Both the position numbers and the translations under genes were made by a program. A DNA stretch of 54,645 nucleotides from a virus. The stretch covers positions 1 through 54,645 of the IMG/VR virus record IMGVR_UViG_3300035698_003486. One strand, 5' to 3'. The notes beneath the pieces were generated by a model that saw only the letters and a list, made by a program, of their open reading frames with translations, was not told the DNA's origin and did not search any database. Below are positions 48,773 through 54,645 of this stretch, piece after piece; positions within the stretch are counted from its first letter, which is position 1; every line of letters starts with the position of its first letter.

Positions 48773-51088
48773 ATGGCATTAATTCCAAACTTACGCGAGC
48801 GTGTAATCTCTGAAGAGATTGACCAGAACTTTGAAGAGGTCAATGTTGAACTTGAGGGAGAAGAGCCGCTTGAAGACGAAATCATTGAAGAGCCTATTGA
48901 CTTCTTCGAGAATCTTGCTGAAGTTCTTGACGAGGACATTCTCAATGATATCGCAGAAGACGTAATTGAGAACTTTGACAATGATAAAGAGTCGCGCGCC
49001 AAATGGGAACGGACTATCCTCAAGGGAATGGACCTTCTAGGTCTGGACATTGAAGATAAGTCTCAACCCTTCGAGGGCGCATGTTCAGCGACACATCCCC
49101 TCATTATGGAGAATGCCGTCAAGTTTCAGGCTAAAGCCGCGCAGGAACTCTTACCCGCCAAAGGACCAGTGCGCGCAGAAGTTCTAGGAAAGAAGACCCC
49201 AGAGAAAGAAGCTCAGGCACTTCGAGTACAGACCTTCATGAATTACCAACTTACAGAAGAGATGGAAGAGTACTATGACGACTTTGAATCCATGCTCCTG
49301 TACACTTCTATCATTGGTAGCGCATTCCGCAAAATCCATTTTGATGACACCCTTACTAGGCCTGTCTCAGAATTCATTGGTATTGACCAGTTCGTAGTAT
49401 CCAACTATGCGCGTGACCTTAAGAGGGCACCTCGCTACACTCAAATTATGCACTTCTCGCCTAACGACTTGCGCAAGGACATCGCTTCGGGCTTCTACAA
49501 GGACATTGAACTTGGTGACCCTGAGAAGATTAATGAAGACAGTATTTCCTTCAAGATGTACGAGACCTTTGGCATCGGTACAGGCTACACCTTAAAGGAT
49601 GACATCTATGAAGTACTTGAGCAGCATGTAGACCTCTTCATTGAGGACGACGAATTCGGTCGTGAGGACGGCATTGCTGTCCCATACATTGTAACTCTTG
49701 ACAAGACGACGCGCCAAATCCTTTCCATTAGACGGAACTGGGATGAGGAAGACCCCTCCTATACCAAGAAGGAGTGGTTCATTCACTACAAGTTCGTTCC
49801 GGGCTTTGGCTTCTACGGCCTAGGCTTCATTCATCTAGTCGGTAACTTTCAGATGACCCTCACGGCCATCCTGCGCTCCCTCGTAGATGCAGGTCAGTTC
49901 GCTAACCTCCAAGGGGGCTTCAAGGCTAAGGGCCTTCGAGTTGTTGGCGGGGATGATCCACTTTCCCCCGGCGAATGGCGAGACGTTGAGGCCCAGAATA
50001 TGGACCTGTCCAAGGCCCTGATGCCTGTCCCTTATAAGGAGCCGTCAGCTACCCTTATGAACATGCTCTCCTTTATGGATGGGCGTGGTCAGAAATTTGC
50101 GGATGCTACAGAAGCAGTAATCTCCGATGCCTCCAACTACGGCCCCGTGGGCACTACTATGGCCCTCATTGAGCAGAGCACCAAGTTCTTCTCAGGTGTC
50201 CATAAGAGAATGCACGCGGCACAGCGCAAAGAGTTCAAGATTCTTGCGCGTATCAATAGTGAATTCCTCTCTGACAACTATCCCTACGAAGTAGTTAACG
50301 GCGACAATGTAATTGCCCGCGAAGACTTTACAGGCGTAAGTGTTATTCCTGTTGCGGACCCCAATATCACTTCAAAGGCAGAGCGCCTTGCGCAGGCCCA
50401 CATGAAGTTCACTATTGCACAGCAGATGCCGCAATACCATGATATGCCTGCAGTAATCCGCCGCATCTACGTGGCAATGGATGAAGATAACATTGAGGAA
50501 CTTATGGCCAAGAAGGCAGAACCCAAGCCACAGGACCCCATCTCTGACATTATGGCAGCTACCAAGGGGGCACCTATCCAAGCCTTCCAAGGACAGAACC
50601 ATGACGCGCACATCAAAGTAAAGAAGGCGTGGCTTGAAGACCCAATGGGGGGTTCCAATCCGGCAATGCAGACTGCAGGCCCAATCGTCGCAGCGAATAT
50701 CCAAGAACATCTTGTAATGCGTTGGCAGGAAATGATGGGTGGTCTCGTACAGACTGGAGGGGCAACTGATCCTCAGACTGCTGAAATGATTATGGGACAG
50801 GCCGCCGAAGAAGTTCTTGCCTTCAATAAGATGCACGCTAACGAAGAGCAGATGACCGATCAGCAACTCAAGAACCGCGAACTGGACATCAAGGAAGGCG
50901 AACTCCTGCGTAAGTGGCAGGAAATGCTGGGCAAGCAATCTGCTGAAGATCGTGCTCACTCCATCAAGGAATTTGAAGCTCTCCTTAAAGAGGATGCCAT
51001 GAACCTTGACGGCCTCAAGGCCACAGCGGACATCCTTTCTAGAGAGGAAGTGGCAAACATTTCCGCTAAAGCTAAGAGTTCCAAGTGA
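48773..51088 (+). CDS. Portal protein (P22-type)
   Basis: 771 aa. Acidic N-terminal tail (residues 1-75), ERTILKGMDLLG, QPFEGACSATHPLIMENAVKFQAKAAQELLPAKGPVRAEVLG, RRNWDEEDP and the downstream KDLVDAGQ-like stretch SLVDAGQFANLQGG are typical of P22-like portals of podoviruses. C-terminal coiled-coil region (about 690-771). Forms the dodecameric ring for DNA passage. The stop overlaps the next GTG start. Confidence 0.9.
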   Translation: MALIPNLRERVISEEIDQNFEEVNVELEGEEPLEDEIIEEPIDFFENLAEVLDEDILNDIAEDVIENFDNDKESRAKWERTILKGMDLLGLDIEDKSQPFEGACSATHPLIMENAVKFQAKAAQELLPAKGPVRAEVLGKKTPEKEAQALRVQTFMNYQLTEEMEEYYDDFESMLLYTSIIGSAFRKIHFDDTLTRPVSEFIGIDQFVVSNYARDLKRAPRYTQIMHFSPNDLRKDIASGFYKDIELGDPEKINEDSISFKMYETFGIGTGYTLKDDIYEVLEQHVDLFIEDDEFGREDGIAVPYIVTLDKTTRQILSIRRNWDEEDPSYTKKEWFIHYKFVPGFGFYGLGFIHLVGNFQMTLTAILRSLVDAGQFANLQGGFKAKGLRVVGGDDPLSPGEWRDVEAQNMDLSKALMPVPYKEPSATLMNMLSFMDGRGQKFADATEAVISDASNYGPVGTTMALIEQSTKFFSGVHKRMHAAQRKEFKILARINSEFLSDNYPYEVVNGDNVIAREDFTGVSVIPVADPNITSKAERLAQAHMKFTIAQQMPQYHDMPAVIRRIYVAMDEDNIEELMAKKAEPKPQDPISDIMAATKGAPIQAFQGQNHDAHIKVKKAWLEDPMGGSNPAMQTAGPIVAANIQEHLVMRWQEMMGGLVQTGGATDPQTAEMIMGQAAEEVLAFNKMHANEEQMTDQQLKNRELDIKEGELLRKWQEMLGKQSAEDRAHSIKEFEALLKEDAMNLDGLKATADILSREEVANISAKAKSSK

Positions 51089-51270
51089 GCTTTGTAAGAG
51101 AGTTCAAGAAAATTCTCAAGGAGAAGCTCGCAGACGTAGAAAATATCATTCTATCTGGGGTTGACACACAAGACAAATACCAGTATTATGTAGGTGAAAG
51201 GCAAGCTATTCTACAGCTTACCGAAGAGTACGATAACCTCATAAGGAGAATGCAAGAAGATGCGACCTGA
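51085..51270 (+). CDS. Small hypothetical head protein
   Basis: 61 aa, GTG start overlapping the portal stop. Two amphipathic helices (VREFKKILKEKLADVENII...AILQLTEEYDNLIRRMQE). Small helical proteins of this type often follow the portal gene; role unknown. Confidence 0.6.
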   Translation: MSFVREFKKILKEKLADVENIILSGVDTQDKYQYYVGERQAILQLTEEYDNLIRRMQEDAT

Positions 51271-51658
51271 TACCCTGCCTGCACTCGCTAAATGGACTTC
51301 TGAAGATGGCCCTGACCCTGATACCCTGCCTGTAGTAACGGGCTGGAAAATTCTTGTGCGGCCTATCTCCCTATCAGAAAAGACCAAGACCGGAATCTAT
51401 ATTCCAGATCAGGCTAAGGACGATGCGGAATTCCTCACTACTGTAGGCCGCGTCCTAGCTATGGGACCCCTCTGTTACACACGCAAGGATATGCTTGTCG
51501 ATGGGGCCATTATGCCATGGGCCGAAGTAGGTTCATACGTAGTCTACCCCAAGTATGGTGGCGCGAAGTTCATGTACGACAAGTGCAAGATGCTTGTAAT
51601 GAACGATGATGAAGTCCTCATGGTTGTAGACAATCCAGATAAATTAAAGGTCTGGTAA
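51260..51658 (+). CDS. GroES-like co-chaperonin
   Basis: 132 aa. GWKILVRPISLSEKTKTGIYIPDQ, VGRVLAMGP, WAEVGSYVVYPKYGG and MLVMNDDEVLMVV give the GroES/Hsp10 beta-barrel in order, with a mobile-loop region around residues 35-50. It resembles T4 gp31-type proteins that pair with host GroEL to fold the capsid protein. Located two genes before the scaffold, supporting this. Confidence 0.85.
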   Translation: MRPDTLPALAKWTSEDGPDPDTLPVVTGWKILVRPISLSEKTKTGIYIPDQAKDDAEFLTTVGRVLAMGPLCYTRKDMLVDGAIMPWAEVGSYVVYPKYGGAKFMYDKCKMLVMNDDEVLMVVDNPDKLKVW

Positions 51659-51665
51659 TTAAAAC

Positions 51666-51694
51666 TTGACAATACACAACTTATTGTGTATAAT
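51666..51694 (+). promoter_or_regulatory. Promoter with palindrome in spacer
   Basis: TTGACA (51666-51671), 17-bp spacer, TATAAT (51689-51694). The spacer and -10 contain ACACAA-CTTA-TTGTGT, a perfect 6-bp inverted repeat that could bind a repressor or activator. Drives scaffold and capsid genes. Confidence 0.75.
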
Positions 51695-51734
51695 ACTCAC
51701 ACGAACATAATAGTTCGGGAAATCGGAGAGAAAT

Positions 51735-52634
51735 TTGGCACGCGATGGCTGGAATGAACTCGACCTTGAAACTCTTGAAGTAGAGCTAGAGGACGAAGTT
51801 AGCGTAGAGACTTCTACGGATGCTGAAGAAATTGAGACATCTACCTCCACATTTGTGGACGATGGTGCAGAAAATACTAAGAAGCGAGGTAAGCCTTCAA
51901 GGGCGGAACTGCGCATTAAGCAGATTACTCGTGAGAAGCATGAGTGGCGGGAACTTGCAGAGTCCCTAGGCAAGACCGTCAATGAACTCAAAGGCGAAGT
52001 TGGTAATATCAAGAAGGGACAACGAGATTATGAGACGGCAACCGTCGCGGGTCTCAAGAGAACTGTTACTGAAGAGTTAGCCGCTGCCGAAGAGGCGTGG
52101 GCTTCAGCTACAGATGAAGGTGATTCAAAGGGTGCCCTTGCGCATATGCGTAAGATGCGTGACCTAGAAGACAAGAAGCGCCGCCTTGATTCCTATGTGC
52201 CGCCAGAGGAAGAGCGCCAGCAGCAGCAGCCCCAGAGGCAGCAGCCCCGTGCAAATCCCAAGGTGGCCCAGTGGTTACAGGCTCACCCGATTGTGATGCA
52301 GGATGCAAATGTTCGAGAAGCCACTGCGGAATACGCCGCAGAACTAGAGGCAGAAGGCTACTCACCAAATGATCCTGACTATTACACGGAAGTAGAAAAG
52401 AAATTAGCTGAAGAGTTCCCTGAGCACTTCAAGCAGAAGACAAGGCCTCGATCAACTGTGGCGGGCAAGACCCGGACAGGAGGTGGCGGAGGTAAGAATA
52501 CAGTCCGTCTCTCGAAAGAGGAACAGGAAATCGCCAGGAAATTTGGACTAAGCAACAAAGAGTATGCAGTCCAGAAGGCCAAGGCGGAAGCGAATAGCAC
52601 GAAGGAAAATAGTGGTTATGTCCTTATCAATTAA
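51735..52634 (+). CDS. Scaffolding protein
   Basis: 299 aa, TTG start after GGAGAG. Highly charged, low-complexity N-terminus (many D/E), coiled coil around residues 65-100, Gln-rich stretch (RQQQQPQRQQP), and basic Gly-rich C-terminus with a conserved-looking ANPKVAQWLQAHPIVM region. This composition and place before the capsid gene identify a scaffold. Expected to be lost or cleaved on maturation. Confidence 0.8.
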   Translation: MARDGWNELDLETLEVELEDEVSVETSTDAEEIETSTSTFVDDGAENTKKRGKPSRAELRIKQITREKHEWRELAESLGKTVNELKGEVGNIKKGQRDYETATVAGLKRTVTEELAAAEEAWASATDEGDSKGALAHMRKMRDLEDKKRRLDSYVPPEEERQQQQPQRQQPRANPKVAQWLQAHPIVMQDANVREATAEYAAELEAEGYSPNDPDYYTEVEKKLAEEFPEHFKQKTRPRSTVAGKTRTGGGGGKNTVRLSKEEQEIARKFGLSNKEYAVQKAKAEANSTKENSGYVLIN

Positions 52635-53124
52635 AGGCGTAGAATCTGCGGACGAAGAGACAGAAGTCTCAAAGACTAGGGCGCAGGCTAGTCGTGTGGT
52701 GAACTATACTCCCCCAGACCTACTGGACATTCCGGCAGAAGTAAGGGAGCGGCTTGCGAGTCAGGGTAACATTACCCGTTGGATTCGTATTGCAACAAGA
52801 AATGAAACGGATCACCGCAATATTAATCAGCGAAGGTCTGAAGGTTACGAATTCCTGACACTAGATCAGGCACCGGAATTTGAAGGACTTGTAGAGGTAT
52901 TAGATAACCCTCGCTGGGGAAAGCTAATTACCGTTGGAGACTTGGCACTAGCATTTATTCCAAAAGCTAAGGCTGAGGCACGACAGAGATATTATGAAGA
53001 GATGTCTTCACAGGCTGTAAAGTCTGCTGCAAGAGAAGCTCGTAAGCACTCCACTCGTGAGGCTCCGGTTTTTGACGACTCTACATCAGAAGTCACTCGT
53101 GGCCGAGATGTAGACTTTGGCTAA
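52618..53124 (+). CDS. Hypothetical head-region protein
   Basis: 168 aa from ATG 52618, overlapping the scaffold end by 17 bp (SD AAGGAAA). RWIRIATRNETDHRNINQRRSEGYEFLTLDQAPEF recurs in proteins between scaffold and capsid genes of other phages. Role unknown. Confidence 0.6.
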   Translation: MSLSIKGVESADEETEVSKTRAQASRVVNYTPPDLLDIPAEVRERLASQGNITRWIRIATRNETDHRNINQRRSEGYEFLTLDQAPEFEGLVEVLDNPRWGKLITVGDLALAFIPKAKAEARQRYYEEMSSQAVKSAAREARKHSTREAPVFDDSTSEVTRGRDVDFG

Positions 53125-53138
53125 AAAGGAGATAAAAA

Positions 53139-53741
53139 ATGGCTAAATCATTTGTACCACAGGGTCTCCGTCCGATTGCGAAATTAGGCCAGAACGTTAA
53201 CAACCTAGGATACTCAACCTTCAAGATTGCGAATTCCTACGCTGTTAACATCTTTAAGGACGATGCTGTTGTTCTCAACACATCTGCCGGAGATGCAAAT
53301 TTTGGCACTGTACAGGCTCTTGTTACTTCGACCAATGTACCCCTAGGCACCTTTATGGGCTGCAAGTATGTTGATCCCGTTACCAAGACCCCAGTATGGT
53401 CAAACTATTTTCCATCAGGCACGTCAAGTGCTGACGGAACCATCGAAGCTTACGTTGCAGATGACCCTAATCAGGTCTTTGTAATTCAGGCTGACGCTAC
53501 TGTCACCGCTGGTGATCGTGGCTATAACTTTAATGTTACAGTTAGTGCGGGCAACACCCTCACTGGCCAGAGTGGCATGGCTCTCAGTGCTGCAAGCCGC
53601 ACCGTTGGTGTGGGTCAGCTACGAATCATGGACGTATGGGGCGAAGCGGGCAACGCTTTCGGGGATGCATTCCCCCTAGTTGTTGCTAAGTGGAACCGCC
53701 ATATCTGGACTGTAACCAGCACTAACCAGAGCACTACCTAA
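53139..53741 (+). CDS. Candidate head decoration/structural protein
   Basis: 200 aa, SD AAGGAG. Beta-rich, Gly/Ala/Thr/Asn-rich (VTAGDRGYNFNVTVSAGNTLTGQSGMALS), lacks charged clusters. Placed immediately before the major capsid gene; decoration or capsid-stabilising proteins commonly sit here. Not matched to a known fold by eye. Confidence 0.65.
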   Translation: MAKSFVPQGLRPIAKLGQNVNNLGYSTFKIANSYAVNIFKDDAVVLNTSAGDANFGTVQALVTSTNVPLGTFMGCKYVDPVTKTPVWSNYFPSGTSSADGTIEAYVADDPNQVFVIQADATVTAGDRGYNFNVTVSAGNTLTGQSGMALSAASRTVGVGQLRIMDVWGEAGNAFGDAFPLVVAKWNRHIWTVTSTNQSTT

Positions 53742-53757
53742 GGAAAGGGGATAGGAA

Positions 53758-54645
53758 ATGACAATTAATCGCTCAGATATTGCAAAACAGCTTGTTCCCG
53801 GACTTAACGCAGTCTTTGGATCAGAATACAAGAGTATTGACAATGAACACACTGTTCTATTCGATACCGAAAGCTCCGACCGGGCTTTTGAAGAGCAGGT
53901 CCTGTTCAGCGGCCTAGGCGCGGCACCCGTTAAGAACGAGGGTGCGGCTGTCCAGTACGATGACATGACCGAACTGTGGACCGCACGTTGGACCCACGAG
54001 ACTATTGCTCTTGCTTTTGGCATCACCGAAGAGGCCATGGAGGACAACCTTTATGACACCTACTCCAAGATGCAGTCAAAGGCGCTAGGCCGGTCAATGG
54101 CCACTACGAAGCAGACCAAGGCTTCAGATGTATTCAATAACGGCTTTAACACCGCTACTGCATACAAGGGAGGTGATGGCGTTCCGCTGTTCTCAGCATC
54201 CCATCCCACTCGAAGCGCAGGCCTACAGAGTAATACCGTCTCTGCTGATCTTTCTGAGACGGCGCTTGAGAATGCACTAATTAACATCGGCCTTATGAAG
54301 GACGACCGTGACATTCTTATTGGTTCACAGGCTGTGTCCCTACACATTCCGCCCCAGCTTATCTTTACGGCAACCCGTATCCTTAAGTCTGATCTGCGGG
54401 TAGGCACTGCCGATAATGATACCAATGCTCTGAAGGAGATGGGCTACTTCAGCAAGGGCTACCACGTTAACCATCGCTTTACGGACAACAACGCTTGGTT
54501 CATTCGAACTGACGTTCCGTACGGCACCCAGATGTTCACTCGTGTACCTCTGCAGACTCGTATGGAAGGTGACTTCGATACTGGTAATATGCGGTACAAG
54601 GCTCGTGAACGCTACAGCTTCGGCTGGAGTAACTGGCGCAACTGG
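53758..54645 (+). CDS. Major capsid protein, gpT/HK97-like, 3'-truncated by window edge
   Basis: 296 codons present, no stop in the window. SD GGGG/AGG before ATG 53758. VPLFSASHPTRSAG, LENALINIGLMKDDRDILIGSQAVSLHIPPQLIFTATRILKS and the C-terminal RERYSFGWSNWRNW match the Mu gpT-like branch of HK97-fold capsid proteins. Preceded by scaffold and co-chaperonin genes. The last codon (Trp) probably lies near the true C-terminus. Confidence 0.85.
   Translation, partial: MTINRSDIAKQLVPGLNAVFGSEYKSIDNEHTVLFDTESSDRAFEEQVLFSGLGAAPVKNEGAAVQYDDMTELWTARWTHETIALAFGITEEAMEDNLYDTYSKMQSKALGRSMATTKQTKASDVFNNGFNTATAYKGGDGVPLFSASHPTRSAGLQSNTVSADLSETALENALINIGLMKDDRDILIGSQAVSLHIPPQLIFTATRILKSDLRVGTADNDTNALKEMGYFSKGYHVNHRFTDNNAWFIRTDVPYGTQMFTRVPLQTRMEGDFDTGNMRYKARERYSFGWSNWRNW

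Noticed and set aside
1-54645. Integrase, repressor or attachment site (temperate lifestyle)
   Set aside because: No integrase-like or CI-like ORF was seen in the window; the missing part of the genome could still hold one.

Overview
This window is part of a tailed double-stranded DNA bacteriophage genome. It shows head morphogenesis genes (terminase, portal, scaffold, capsid), phage DNA metabolism genes, a lysis module, tRNAs and tightly packed genes with many ATGA and TAATG overlaps. I see no integrase, no ribosomal RNA and no ordinary bacterial housekeeping operon. The P22-type portal (about 771 aa), a very large virion polyvalent protein and the absence of a recognisable tail-tube or tape-measure gene in the window fit a podovirus-like phage, but tail genes probably lie outside. 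A GTA-type 3TM holin, a B12-dependent ribonucleotide reductase and TTGACA/TATAAT promoters suggest an alphaproteobacterial host; this is inference only. Both ends cut genes: the polyvalent protein on the left and the major capsid protein on the right.

Layout. (1) 1-10,030, plus strand: end of a polyvalent virion protein with a zincin motif and an ADP-ribosyltransferase-like region, a secreted trypsin-like protease, a glycosyltransferase, a glycosyltransferase-methyltransferase-DUF115 fusion, a metallophosphoesterase and a 3TM holin, closed by a bidirectional terminator. (2) 10,100-36,300, minus strand: one long array of about 60 genes read from a promoter near 36,350. It carries ThyX, an HNH endonuclease, class II RNR, a DNA polymerase I split into two genes (UDG-exonuclease and polymerase), two RNA ligases, a polynucleotide kinase-phosphatase, two or three tRNAs, a Sak4-like recombinase with an SSB-like partner, a Cas4-like nuclease, and an amidoligase set (amidoligase, class II glutamine amidotransferase, gamma-glutamylcyclotransferase, ATP-grasp). 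A GC-rich foreign-looking island lies at about 18,000-19,500. (3) 36,500-39,970, plus strand: small unknown genes; three of them follow copies of the same structured leader element. (4) 39,970-41,460: terminators, one small gene, two families of short repeats (candidate origin) and a candidate non-coding RNA with its own promoter and terminator. (5) 41,460-46,730, minus strand: proteasome-like hydrolase, SleB endolysin, a disordered protein, dCMP deaminase and a primase/helicase-type ATPase. (6) 46,780-54,645, plus strand: small and large terminase, portal, a GroES-like co-chaperonin, scaffold, a candidate head decoration protein and the major capsid protein.

How it works together. dCMP deaminase, RNR and ThyX supply dTTP; the split polymerase, ATPase and recombinase replicate DNA; PNKP and RNA ligases can repair cleaved tRNA, beside phage-borne tRNAs. 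The GroES-like protein sits just upstream of scaffold and capsid and probably helps capsid folding. The most unusual items are the split UDG-polymerase, the endonuclease insertion that duplicates the redox tail of RNR, the D-arm-less tRNA-like gene, the repeated leader element and the independent ncRNA unit.
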